This document shows positions 33,701 through 45,179 of a stretch of DNA of 64,000 nucleotides, in pieces (the first letter of the stretch is position 1; each line of letters opens with the position of its first letter). Position numbers and translations under genes: made by a program. The stretch is from Melastoma dodecandrum (taxonomy: Eukaryota; Streptophyta; Magnoliopsida; Myrtales; Melastomataceae): contig JARUPY010000443.1 of NCBI GenBank assembly GCA_029817715.1, forward strand, positions 1-64,000, written 5' to 3'. Below the pieces are notes generated by a model. It saw only the letters and a program-made list of their open reading frames with translations. It was not told where the DNA came from and did no database searches.

Positions 33701-35700
33701 GGAAGGTAAAGTGTTTGATGGTTTATAAGAAGGCAAAGTATTTGGGGAAGTATTTAAGTTAGGATGGAATTGGTAGGTTGATGTTTGGGGTCCTAGCATG
33801 ACAGGAGGAAGGTGGGGGTTTTGGGAGGTGGCAGGAGCAGGTGTGGCTGCTAGCTGTAGCTGGAGGAGCTCAGCCATCATCATCTTCAAAGAGGAGAGCT
33901 CAGCTGTGAGAGACTCCACCTTGTCTCCCAATAAGGGACTGCCGGTGCCTTGGGCTGGCATGTTTGAGGTAGGATTGAAGGGAGCTGCAGCCGGCATTAC
34001 CGACGGTGCTGCAGATGCGACCAGCGGTGGGATGTACAGTGGCGAGGCTCTCCCGTTTGAGGGTTGCCCGGCAGTGAGTATAGTCCGGGGCAGTGGCAGG
34101 AAGGCAGAGATTGGGAAAGGCAAGGCAGCTTCCATCGAGGCCGAGAATTCGATGGCGGCGGGTGAAGGAACTTCGACGGTGACTCCAGCAGCGGGGGCTA
34201 TTTCTTCTTCTGCTGTCGGGGACAAGACCGTGGGAGTCAGTGCTGGTCCTGCCGAAGCTTCAGCCATCACCGCTCGGATGGAACGACATCTGGGGCGCTT
34301 TTGGTATGGAGCTATTGCTCAGTACCTTGTTTAGGAACAAAGGAAAATTCGATCAGCATCAAGCAGTAATACTATGGATGCATGACATGTCTAATGTAGG
34401 GATTGGATTGCTGTCATTCGAATTTAACCCCAAATGAAATGAAGCGAATTAGATAGAGGCCAATAAGCTCAGCATTGTCATAAAAGTTAAAATACAATCA
34501 ACAAAAAGGAAAGATAGAATGGGCTCGTAGGCCTGATAGTGGCACGAAGACGTCGTCAGTCAGACATGATCCCACTAAGTGTGACGCTTCCTCCAGAAGC
34601 GCTGGGACTGAGCTGCGCGATCATCCTCCTCGGGTTCTGGTGAAAGCTCGCAGATTTCTTCCGTGAGGGTCATCCATATGCGGGAGATGTGCGCGATCAC
34701 CCTCTGGAGTGCTGTCTTGACCACCTTGTCGTCGAGGCTGAGCGGTCGGAAGAGCTGCTGTGGGGGTGCTCTGGTCCTCGAAGTCAATCCCAGCTAGTGT
34801 CGGACTTGAAATGGCGCGTAGTAGGAAGTGCCGCCGAACCCCATGATTGGAATGAAGTATTTGTCTGCCGAGGAAGTGATGGCATCGTCCGTGTCGAAGC
34901 AGGGGGCTCTTTGATAGAAGTCGGCTGGCTCTGATGAACGGAATAGCGCGTCGACTCCAACGAATGTGCGTATTGGTAGGCGAGCACGCTCCACGATGCG
35001 GGCCAGCAATCCCGGTGCGTGTTCTCTCGTGAAGGCTTCTCCTGTGATCTCGAGATGCGTGTAGAACAACACCTGCAGTAAGGCCGAGCAGAAGGTCATC
35101 CTGTGGTTGCGGACTCATCGCTTGGCTTCACGCACGATGTTGGTGAGGCTGAAGTTGGTTTCTCCAATCAGGTTGGGCAAGAAAGGAGCGCCTTCCAAAA
35201 TGGCTTTGGTGATGTAGACTGCTCGCCTGTTAATCGTCTTCTCATTTTGCGGGTACAGTATCGTCCCGACGAATAGCAGGGTGAACGCTCGTGCTGATCC
35301 TTGCTTTCTCCCATGCGCGGGTTATACGGCATCATTTGCATATCGATGATGCCATTGACGCTAATGTCTCCTTGTGAATTGAACAGTCCGGGTACACTTG
35401 CCGACGGAATTTGGAGAAGCCTCGCTATGTATTTGTTCGGCTTGTCGATCCGAGGCAAGGTGGGGCATTTCAGCATGGGTGATGTACGGTTCGTAGAGTG
35501 GCGCCAGCTTCAAATCCCCGAAGCGGAAGACGAAAGAATCCGGATCCCAGCGCGCCACCAGGTTCTACAGGAGAGCCCAATCCAATTCCAAGCGGATGAG
35601 GTGGAAGAGCCCCTTGAGTTTCAACCGCACGAACCCGAGCACGGATGGCCTCATCAACGGCAACCACTGGTGGAGGTGATGGGCGTCAGGCATGTTCTTC
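30771..35700 (-). mobile_element. Gypsy (Tat-type) gag-protease region, decayed
   Basis: Reading leftward from ~35700: a DUF7745-like leader domain (35670-34700, with SFVFRFGDLKLAPLYEPY and FFYQRAP-type segments), a Pro-rich linker (34270-33350), gag (FETRLEARIASMQQEEARR to the YMPYMIGQTF region, 33360-32434), a zinc-finger-like CQYHLGATGHDTKDC (~32300), an Arg/Gly-rich stretch (GRGRGRGRSRGRGRGR), the retroviral-type protease site LIDGGSGVNI (~31380) and a G-patch end (LLHGYQPGQGLRIRGQGI, ~30880). Stops and frameshifts are frequent. RT, RNase H and integrase are absent; the element stops against the copia relic. Confidence 0.85.
31046..31450 (-). pseudogene. Gypsy protease and following segment
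   Basis: Contains the aspartic protease motif LIDGGSGVNIIPLAVAQKLD and continues IRAFDGAKRQAHGEVTLEI, then FQILETAG, after which the frame shifts by one and runs on as HQMVRFSSDGK in the neighbouring frame (30634-31122). The DGGS form of the catalytic motif is common in the Tat group. Confidence 0.75.
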
Positions 35701-35768
35701 TGTCGCAACACAATGGGCTCCATGAAGTCTTCCTGTCATTCTGGGATGATAACATTCCAATCCCTACA

Positions 35769-35877
35769 CTAAACCCTAAATCCAAAACCCTAAACCCAAA
35801 ACCCTAAACCCTAAACCGAACCCTAAACCCTAAACCCTAAACCCTAAACCCTAACCCTAAACCCTAAACCCTAAACC
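35769..35877. repeat. Interstitial telomeric repeat (CCCTAAA)n
   Basis: About 110 bp of CCCTAAA repeats with a few variants (aatccaaaa, cccaaaa, ccgaa, one CCCTAA). The second half is nearly perfect. This is the plant-type telomere unit, here internal. It adjoins the 5' side of the minus-strand gypsy gag region. Confidence 0.93.
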
Positions 35878-37250
35878 TAGTATAGTATGATTCGGCACGC
35901 AATTTGTGCAATCGTGTTTAAGTAAAATAGAATGTATGGTATTATAAGAACAATCGTGAATTGAAATGCATTCATGCGATTATGAATGTGTATGGATGTA
36001 TTAAAGCGGTAAAAGGAGTTAGGGAAGGGAGAAAAGGAATTTGGAACTCCCTTGTGACCAACCCAAACCGCTGCAAAATGAACAGAGTGAGTGTCACGGT
36101 TTATTGCATACAACACATACCTGAACCTGTCCCTGCACGAGTAGCAGTCACTTAGTAACAAGCAAATGGACGTGCGGCGTCTGGTACCTGTAGTGGGCAA
36201 GCAATTCTAGACTCGGATGAAGGTTTCTAAGACCTCCATCGGACTAAAGGAGGCGGGTCCCGGTCTATAGCCTACAAGCCGCAGGAAGCAGCGAGGCCGT
36301 GCCTTTCGATGACCATCTAAAGATCCTAGTCCCGGGTATAGGGACTTACTTATGTATGCCTAATAAAGCGGTAAACAAACACATGTAGGAAATCATACAA
36401 AGGGCATTGAGCCAAACAATTACATGCGAAAACAAATAACTCCCCTTCGCATGTGGTAAAAAAGTGTTTGCTAGGAATCCACATGCGAAGATCCCCAGCG
36501 GAGTCGCCATCCGGGATGTACGCGCGCCCTCCCGACCTAGCACGCGCGAAGCGGTTCAAGCAACCCGAGGATTCGGGCTCGCTCCCCCGAGGCCCAGTTC
36601 GGTCGACGTCACGGCTCGAACGCCGGACGCTGCGGAATGGGACCCAAGGTTGGGCCTTCCCTTGATTCGCGAACAGGTCTGCGGGACGTTTTGCCAACCA
36701 TCTCCAGTTCCCTGAAGGTGCGAGTGAAAGGCTGCGTAACACCTCGCTCACGAATTTTGGGGAAGGCCCAAGGAACGGCTCAGTCTACCGTCACTTCATC
36801 CTAAATGGCTCCGAAAAATGATAGAGTTTAGTTTAACTTTGGAAAACTTGTTCGGAGTCGCCACCGACTTAGTTTAAAAATGGTGTGATTTTAAGTCGGA
36901 AAAAATCAGAGTTTGGGTTCGGGGATTCCTATTTACTAACTTTTATATTCAACAAATGCGAAAAGAGTGGTGATTTGTCCAAAGAAAGTTTAACTTTTAA
37001 TTGACGGGTGTTGGGCCCGATCCGGGAGTAGGCCGGACTTTTATCGACGTTTTAATGGGTGTTGGACCCGAATTTAGGTTGGCTTGGTTAAAACAAACAT
37101 GCGACGTAAAACCTAAAGCCTAACCATACGTGCAATCACAAACAATTATTTAGATCAAAAGGGCGGGGAAGGGGGGTGATTGCGAGCATCTACACTTGGG
37201 CCCGTAATCCGTTATAAGTGGGCTTTAAATAAAATTCGGGGAGGCCCGCT
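35878..37250. other. Probable gypsy leader/LTR sequence
   Basis: No gene. Sequence such as ggagtcgccaccgactt (36860) and cagcggagtcgccatcc (36496) is of a kind often found in plant gypsy leaders and LTRs. Orientation and ends could not be fixed. Confidence 0.4.
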
Positions 37251-39585
37251 GTAATAACCCAAGATTTTATGGTTTAAACTAATGTATATATATGTTGAGT
37301 TTGGTAGTGGATGTGAATGAATTATATGGAGTTGATTGTAAATGGAGTATATTCAATATGTGTGATCGAGAACGAGTTAGGTCGATAACGGATGCCTCGG
37401 ACCTTAATGAAAATGAAGGTGTACAAATCAAAGTGGGGTTGTCACGAAGGAAACCCCTCATTAAGAGGTGGTGGGCCCAAGGAGATGGAAGAGGATAAGA
37501 AACCCTCTTAAAGTAGGGGGGGAGGACGTCTTTGGCCGGGACACACAAGCAAACCCCCACTCTCATACGGAGGGAAAAGAAAAGGGGAAAGGAGGGAGAA
37601 ACACTTAGAAGAGGGAGAAGGGGAAGCTTGGGCCGAAGGGGAGGAAGAAGAGAAAGGAGGGTGTGTCGACTTAGCAAAGTGGATCCGAGGGCGAGAAGTG
37701 TAAGGCGCCGAACGAGCGAGAGGCTAAAAGCAAAGGGGAGGCTCCCTACACGGGCTGAAGTGGTCCGGCAAAGGGCGGAACTCACCCGGTTTTGTGTTGA
37801 AGCAAGTGGAAGGTAACCTCCACACCCCACCTTCGCTTTTAAGTTTAGTTGTGGTGCATGCTGTTGAGATTCGTGGCTGTGGTTGGGAGGTGATTTGGAA
37901 GTGGTTTGGAGAGGGTTAGAGGGTGGTCAAACCCTTAAAGGTGAGGGAAGCCACCCGAACCCCTCTATATTGAGTAAGGATAAGTGTGTGATCGTTGGTT
38001 ACAAAAGGGCTGCGCTTGGGACGAGCCTTGAGGGAAAGGTTGTGGTCCTTAAGGACTGGAAATAAACGGAATAAAGTTATGGAATAGGGGAGCGTTGAGC
38101 CGCGTGATGGCTGCGCTTCGCCTCGCGCTCTAAGAGCGGAACCGCGTGGCTTTGGCCATGGAAAGTAAATCGGCCAAGGGCTGGAAATTATGAGTTGTTG
38201 TAAGATTGGAATGGAAGCCTAGAAAGACTGTCCCTCATGCTAGAAAAGCATGGAAAAGCTATGCTCGGGGGTGGATGGGAGGTGAGACTGAATGAGGTAA
38301 TAATCAGTTGAAACGAGCAAGATGAATAAGTGCGTTCAAGTCCGAATAAGGGACTATAGGAAAAGTGTTTTAATGTGAGGATTTGTGGCCATATTCCCAC
38401 CTAAAAAGGGAGTAGGAATATGGTAGAAACAAGTGGAATTGGACGGGGGAAGGTCAAAGCCGAATTGGTTTACTAATGAGGCTGAAAGGTATAGTTTTCG
38501 GTGGAAACGAACATGGAAAGGTGTTGAGTTTCGGGACGATGCGTTTGGAGTTTGGTTCTGAGACTTTAAGGGTGTATTCATACCTTAGTTAAGGTATGGA
38601 AAATGGTAAAAACTAATGGGAATTGATGGGATAAGTTGAAAGCCGAATTGGTTGAAGTCTGGTGTCTGTACTGCACTAAAATGGATGATTGTGTACGGAT
38701 GATTTTGCATAATGTGTGCCATCATTATATTTGTATGTGGGGGTTAAAACGAAGTGGATTTTAGTTCATTGCAGGTTATGGAAGCTTGTTGAGCTGCACA
38801 TTTTAGTTAGTAGAGACATTTGTTATTTTTTTTAAGTTTTGAGCTTGTGTAGCTCATGTATATGTAAAGAAGCTTTTGTTAATCAATGCAAATGAGAGGT
38901 TTTCGCTTAAATGTAAATGTGAGGAACCTTTCACCCACACCTCCCCTTTGTACCTTTAATTGAAGGTTGGGGCCGTTTTAAGCCTTCGAGCCCACGGTTT
39001 TTAGGCCGGGGTGGATTAACGCGGTTTGATACACGCACCTTCGAGTTAATCTTCGAAGTGTTGGAGTTGATCTTCGAGATTAAGTGCTCGATGTACATGC
39101 AAAGCAAAATGAAGAAGTGGGCTTAGTTTCGTTAAACTTGAATAAAATTCGATCGAATTGAGAAAAGTAAGGCTTGTCTTACCGTTTTGATCGAAGGCGT
39201 TCACTTAATATAAATTGCTGAAAATGTCCCGAAAGTTTCGCCGTGTTTTACATGCAAAACAAAGAGAAATGGATATTAGTGATGCACATCAGGGCAATAT
39301 ATTGATTCGTACATAAGAATTTAAGTGAGCTTAAACATAATAAAATCATGTCGATTAAAAAGAAATAAATAAAACTCTTAAGTGTAATAAAATCACATAG
39401 ATTTAATAAAAGTAATCAAAACTTTTACGATGATTAAGGATTTAATAGGATACATGTGTTTCTATTAATTTTAAACAAATTACTTGACAATTGTTAGAAA
39501 TCGAAACTTTAAAAAAAATAAACAATCATTGTTAGAATTGAAATACCATACGGCCATATAGCTGTCATGTAGCCATTAAATTAAA
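37251..39585. other. Gene-free stretch, possible LTR
   Basis: Starts tgtaataaccc, similar to chromovirus-type LTR starts. A 183-codon minus-strand frame at 37279-37830 is Leu/Pro/Ser-rich and looks like chance. I found no matching TG..CA end or target duplication, so the LTR idea is unproven. Confidence 0.35.
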
Positions 39586-40348
39586 TTAAAAAAAAAAAAG
39601 AGGAAAATGAGACTTTACCTTTTTTGAAGTCCTCGAAACCCGTCTGTCCTTCAGCTCGACATGGGGGGAAGCTTCTTCAGGACGAATCAGACGTGGAGCC
39701 GGAGCGATTGCTCGACGGAAGAGGCACCGGCATCCATCGGGGCTGGATCTAGGAGGCGCTTCATCGTTGTTGAAAGTGGGATTTGCGCTGAAAGTCAGAG
39801 GAGTCCGGGGTCGTCGTGGGTTGGGGGTCGCCGAAGATGAAGGCCCCTGAAGCTGCGTAGTCGACGGGCTGATTCTCCTGGAGGTCGGGATGAGAACGGG
39901 GAGTCGCCGGGGAGCCAGATCTGAGGGTGGGGGATGTCGAAGTCGGATCTGGAAACACCACCAGGGAGGAGGGCTTGCTGCGAACATTGGTGGAGCGCCG
40001 GGCTGGTTTTCTGCCGGATGAGAAGGGACTCGCCCGCTCGGTCTGTTGTCGTCGGGGAACGCCGGAGAGAGAAGAAGTTGGCTGCTGTTTGCTGGCTGTT
40101 GGGATGTCCGAGATGTGATGCTGGGGAGGACTTGAAAGGGGAAGATAGCAGGGGAGTCGTCGGGGGCGACCGGATCTGGAGGACCGCTGCCGCTGTGGTC
40201 GAGGAACTTGGGGAGGAGGGTGTTGGCTCGGGTCGTCCGGGAACAGGGGTGCTGTGGTGAAGGAGGAGCGATGGGAGGACAGATTGTCACTGTCGCCGGT
40301 GTTGAAGACGACGAGGAAGGTATTGGCTGGTCGCCGTTGCTGAGCCAC
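39586..40348 (-). other. GC-rich overlapping ORFs of unknown nature
   Basis: Two long overlapping minus-strand frames (39586-40290 and 39761-40348), both Pro/Ser/Arg-rich, bounded by poly-A tracts near 39585 and 40350. Long open frames in both registers fit low-stop GC-rich DNA rather than a gene. No domain recognised. Confidence 0.3.
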
Positions 40349-42539
40349 TGCTAAAAAAAAAAAAAAAATTAGTTTGCTGCGTTGGCTGCAAGTCGTTGGG
40401 AAACTCTGAAGCCTGATGGGGACGGTTTTGTCACTGAGCTTGGGAATGTTGGGACGGATCGTCGTTGCTTGCTCTAGGAAATAGAGGAGGAGATGCAGGT
40501 TGCCGTTGTAAGTTCGCCAGACGTCCAGGAAGAGGCGATTACGGTCGGATTTGTGATGTCAACAAAAGGCTGGTTGTTACTGCAGGATGTTGGTGCGGCC
40601 GGGAAGAACAGGGAAAGAGGAGCTACTGGATAGATCTCCGCGGGATCTGAGCAACAGGAGGAGGGCCACCTTGGGGAAACCTGCTTCTGGCTCCGTGGTC
40701 TGCACAAGGAAAGCAGCACGTCAAAACAAAAGGAGGGCTCCTCGCGACGCTGAAGTGCGTCCGCGAGTAGCTTGGAGATGATCCTCCAATGACAATAGAG
40801 GAAGGTGCTAATTGGGTCATCTAAAAGAGGGGCTCGTCTTCCTTACTGTCATGGACATCACTGCATCTGGAAAGCTGGAATCCACTGTTTCTTGAGGTAT
40901 GTTGTGCTCCTCATCGTTTGGGTTGGCAACAAAGGGAGTCCCTGTTGAGTTTAGTTGCTCTTACCTTGGCTAGGATTCGTTGAAAACAGCTGAAGTCCTC
41001 GGCCGTCAAGGCAGCTCCAGCAAGGTTCCCTCCTCCAAGCCCTCCTCCCCGAATGAAGTTTTTTTTCTCAATCCCTCCAGTCCCCCCTGGTGCTCTCCAG
41101 GTAATTTTTGCTTTTATCCTCCCCACTTCCCCCCTGAAATTCCTTTTCGTTTCTTTCTTATCCCTCATTTTTGTCGGTGCACAAACCGTTAGGGGACATA
41201 TCGTCCTATGGACGTGGTGCAATCGGGTGTGCTGCAATCATCCAGGAGCTGAGGGGGGAGGGGGAATTTCAGTCTGCAGCTGTCCAAGGTGTGCGGCAGT
41301 CGTCGTCCTTGTTGGTGTACCGCAATCGTCCTTGTGGGATGTGCTGTAATCGTCCTTGTGGGATTTTGTCGGGGAAGCAGAGTAGGCTTGATTCTTCCCT
41401 TGGTTTGGGCTTGGGCTGTGATGTGTTGTGCTTTTCTTTTGTTTGTCTTTGGGTTGGATTTGAATTGTCTTCAGATTTTGCCGGGCCCCCTTTCTTTGGT
41501 TTGGGCTGGGTTTGGCCTTTCTGTTTTACTTCTTTCCTAGCAGCTTGAAATGGCCTCGTCATGAATCTTATGCAAAGGGAAAGGGCTTCTCGGTTGGGCC
41601 TTTCCCCACTGATCAGAGCCTTGAACGAGCACACTCAGCCACACGGTCGAGTGAGGCCTCAGGTACGGGAATGCTAACTCGGTTTGGAAGCCAGCACTCC
41701 TGGAGCCACTTCCAAAAGCAGATGGAGCCCGCGCAGGGACAGCAGAGATCCAAGAGTCAGTTTCCTGCGGCGCTCGTTGTGACCCGTAAGTCTCCTTCGG
41801 CAATTCCTCTTGTCCGAGTCGAATTCATTAAGAAAATGAAACCTGCTGCACTTGTGCTTGGAGTAGTAAGCCTTGGAGTCGGTGAGATTATGCTGGCTGA
41901 GCTGATTCGGTGAAAAGGTTGGCTGAGACGGAGGCGCATGCTGGCCAAACAGGTAACTGCTGCCGTTGAGACACCGGTCTTTGTTATTGATGTAGCTGAT
42001 ATTGTTAGTGTTTCCTTGAACTCATACTGCTAATGCTTGCGGGGCTGGACTCTCTTTTGCATGAGGACATCGATGAGCCCAGGGACGACGACCGCTGGCT
42101 GCTGGCGTTTTGCTTTGAGTGGCATCCGTCGCAGCCACAGCAGATTGCTACTGCTTCTGAAGTTACGACCGTGTCTGAGGATGTTGGTGCTTTCGCTGCA
42201 TCTACTGAAACTGTTGCAGAAACAGGAGTTGCAGTTGCAGTTGAGGGAGCAGCTGCTGAGATGACTGAAGATTTGCTTTCAGCCTTGCTGAAATTTATGG
42301 CAATTGTATGCATGCCAGTGATATTATAAATGAATAATTGATTCATGTGTTGTTAGTCAAACCCGCTCAATGAATCTGACTTTGGATTCCTCTGTTTTTT
42401 TGGATACAATCTTCTTGCTTGTATGAAGTTTGGTACTTGGCCAATTGCAGCATCTCAGGCGGAAAATACTGCTCTTGTGATACAATGTTTAGAACATCAA
42501 ATGCAGCACGTACTCTCTTGCGACCAATTTGAGGTATTA
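40349..42539. other. No gene recognised
   Basis: Scattered frames of 60-130 codons on both strands. A plus-strand frame at 42033-42329 (LLHEDIDEPRDDDRWLLAFC) and a minus-strand stretch at 42400-42520 (AAFDVLNIVSQEQYFPPEM) look protein-like but could not be placed. They may be exons or relics of a retrogene. Confidence 0.3.
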
Positions 42540-42656
42540 CACCTTTAACATTAATAAATGCCTATTTACGCCAACTAGTAGTTGAACTTTATTTCTTTGA
42601 ACAATCTCAATATTGCTCCACTATTAATAAGAAGAGATCAATCATATTAGAGCTCT
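42540..42656 (-). repeat. 117-bp dispersed repeat, copy B (inverted)
   Basis: Reverse complement of 26059-26175 with about one visible mismatch (tgcc against tgc/ttt in the central A/T run). It lies 20 bp downstream of the putative exon-2 donor of the NSUN6-like pseudogene. Confidence 0.85.
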
Positions 42657-42675
42657 ATCACTATTAACGGATTAC

Positions 42676-43283
42676 CTTATCATGAGATCTATCAACAGCC
42701 ACAACCACTTCTTCATCCTTCATGACACACTCTAATCCAGGAATTTGACATTTTGAAACTAGACCACCCTGATCTTCGTAATGGGGGGGGGGGGGGCATC
42801 TTTGTGACTAGAGCTCGCATTCACTTCCGTAACACTGTCCAACTCCATAACCGAACAATCACTTGAAGCCAGATTGGAGCTTATATCTCCACTGGTTTTT
42901 CTTGAATTTAGGCTGTCGCCGCTCTTCCTATCTACAGATTCTTTGATCAAGGCACGCAATTTCTAAAGCACAATGTCAACTGGTGATTTGAGCGTATTAA
43001 CACGAATGCAAGAATAGCATGAAGGCAGCCTGATCAAGTAATCAGACAAAAAAAAAACAAAGAAACCCAAAGCATGACGACAGTACCTATCTAAGCCACA
43101 CTTAATCGGCAGACATCAATAAACGATAACGACGGATTTCAAAACAGATGTCAGATCATCAAGAAACGCTTACGTCAGCGCCTCCGATATACGCGCCTCG
43201 CCGTAGGCAGCGACGATGTAATCCTTCACCTCAGGGTTCCATTTCAACTTAGGATTGAAGCTGTATCCCGGCAACAGATCCAT
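42676..43283 (-). pseudogene. NSUN6-like tRNA/RNA m5C methyltransferase, first two exons
   Basis: Plant NSUN6-type NOP2/Sun proteins methylate cytosine in RNA. Exon 1 (43174-43283) starts MDLLPGYSFNPKLKWNPEV and ends at donor GTAAGC in phase 2. Exon 2 (42676-43029) follows acceptor GATCAG and joins in frame: ALTLPSCYSCIRVNTLKSPV, then VDIVL-stop-KLRALI, a linker, a run of 13 G at 42783-42795, and in a shifted frame LVSKCQIPGLECV ahead of donor GTAATC. The internal TAG and frame change at the G run disable it. The PUA and catalytic Rossmann exons are not found downstream. Confidence 0.75.
42783..42795. repeat. Poly-G run (13 bp)
   Basis: Thirteen consecutive G inside exon 2 of the NSUN6-like relic, exactly where the frame changes. 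Its length may vary or be misread. Confidence 0.8.
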
Positions 43284-43950
43284 CGCCTGCGCAATAAAAT
43301 AACAAGAAAATGCCGGCATCAGAACGATCGTCCCGACAGAAAGCCCGGGCAGTGGCGAAACAATGCCAGGGAAGAATTACCAGCGAGGCAGTAGGGTTTC
43401 GGGAGAGCGCGGTCGATGAGTAACAAGAAGGGGATGAAGGAGAAGGAAAATAACGGTTTATGGGAAAGGTTTCGGAGAGTAGTTTGGCGGCATTTCTCAT
43501 TCCGCGACGACGACCGGGATTTCTTTCTTGCGGCGCCACTCGACGAGCTTCACCCTCCCGGGGGGCCGTGAACCCGTTGGGCCCAAAGTAAATGGGCCGA
43601 AACTTCGACCGTATAAGCCCAATAATATTCTAATGTCATGGACCTAATAATATAAAGGCCCGCATTTTAACTTTCGGGATCAGTTTTAATTTTACAAAAT
43701 ATTAATTTATGACATCGATTCGTGGCCGACTGTTTTTTGCCTACGCATGGGAAACATTTTTAACTAATATTGTTGTTTCTGAGACTTGACTTGCATTTGA
43801 AAAACTACATGTTGAATGTCGAATAAAAGGTGTATTTGAGTTGTAATATATAGTTAGTTATTCCTGCCCAGTAACATGAAGCTTTTTCCACAAGTGGGCG
43901 TGGTGGTAGAAAGCGGGCTTTCGGCCAAAGTCAATGTGTGCGTTTCTCGA
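43284..43950. other. Intergenic, 5' flank of the NSUN6-like relic
   Basis: No gene. Repeated gggccc-type motifs (gttgggcccaaagtaaatgggccg) near 43580 resemble plant GGGCC/site II promoter elements for the minus-strand gene. Confidence 0.35.
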
Positions 43951-43959
43951 CCTTTGAGT

Positions 43960-44565
43960 TTAGGACAAGAGGAGAACCCGTCCTGCCCTTACTTCTACTG
44001 GTAAGGTGACCACTCCAACACGACAGGGGACTTTGCTTTTGAGACTTTCACGGTCAACCTGACCTCGTCAAATGGGGTGTCCGAGTATCGGCGTGTCGAG
44101 AATGTGATGTTCGGCAGTGGCCACTGGAACCGTGAACTATTCCAAGGTGCGGCCGGGTTACTGGGATTAGGAAGAGGACCGCTGTCCGCTTCACAACTGC
44201 AGTCCATTTACAGTCATTCGTTTTCGTATTGCCTGGTCGTTCGCAACAGCGACAGCAGCGTAAGCAGCAAGCTCATCTTCGGCGAGGACAAGGACCTCCT
44301 GAGTCACCCGAGCATAAAATCCACGTCCTTCGTCCCCGTAAAGGAGACTCCCGTCGACACATTCTACTACGTTCAGGTCAAGTCAATACTGGTGGGCGGG
44401 GAGCCGCTGGACATCCCCAAAGAGACATGGAAGTTTGGTTCCGACAGCTCCGGCGGCACCATCATTGATTCAGGCGCCACCCTCAGTACTACAAGATCAT
44501 AAGGGACGCCTTCCTCCGTCAAATAAAGATCTATCCGCTCGTCAAGGACATCGACGTCAACAGAA
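43960..44565 (+). pseudogene. Nepenthesin-type aspartic protease relic (A1B)
   Basis: Plus-strand relic covering more than the fragment at 28.9 kb. It reads QEENPSCPYFYW-stop-GD then NTTGDFAFETFTVNLTSS, VENVMFGSGHWN (the family's FGCGH with C to S), AAGLLGLGRGPLSASQLQS, HSFSYCLVVRNSDSS, the SSKLIFGEDKDLLSHPS block, and the second active-site motif GGTIIDSGATLS. A deletion then removes the YFVEPA equivalent and shifts the frame to YKIIRDAFLRQIK. The first active-site region (DTGS) is missing. It has no start and carries a nonsense codon. Confidence 0.87.
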
Positions 44566-45179
44566 GGGCAAACCAATTTAGAATGGGTCAACTGACGAGG
44601 TTTATTACTTAATAATAGGTAAAAATCTTATTGAGAATCGACTTAAAATCTTTTGATAAAACTTAATTTATATTATATAATTAAAATATTTCATAAAACA
44701 TAACTCCTGGTGAGGGTGTAATCAAATTAATTTAATCCCCCCTCCCTCACCTTCATTTTTTTATTTTGCCTTACCTTACATTTGAAGAACCGACTAAGTG
44801 GACCAAATCCAAAGGCCAAGACCGACCATCTATACATTCTTTTATTTCCCTTTTCCCCAAAAAAGTCAACGATACGAGCTGTGTCTGGTGGGTTTTAGTG
44901 TCGTGTTAGAAGTTGGATGGCGTCCTCGTCACGACGTTATCTTGATCCTCTGACGCAAAACCCCTCGACGTCCGACGATGCGCCTTGTTGACGGGCTTTA
45001 AAAGCTTTCTGCCCAGTGGGCTTTCGATGTGGTTTCATCGTTTATTATGTCCACCGTGATCTCGAGCATCAGATACAGATATGTATGTCATCACGCCCGG
45101 GTCGTGATTTCTCCTCTTCATCTTCCCCACTCTCCCAGTGACGAGTCCTTGGGCATGGTAAATGGAGGAATGTCAGGAT
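44566..45179. other. No gene recognised
   Basis: AT-rich, then mixed composition. The right part may be 3' flank of the minus-strand P-loop gene. Confidence 0.45.

Noticed and set aside
35769..35877. True chromosome end
   Set aside because: Only ~110 bp with variant units and ordinary sequence on both sides, so it is interstitial.
37279..37830. 183-codon minus-strand ORF
   Set aside because: Leu/Ser/Pro-rich reading of a purine-rich strand with no domain, splice or start context; it looks like chance.
39586..40348. Overlapping 234- and 195-codon minus-strand ORFs as a gene
   Set aside because: Both registers are open and compositionally biased, as expected from GC-rich DNA. No motif or homology recognised, so kept only as a region of unknown nature.
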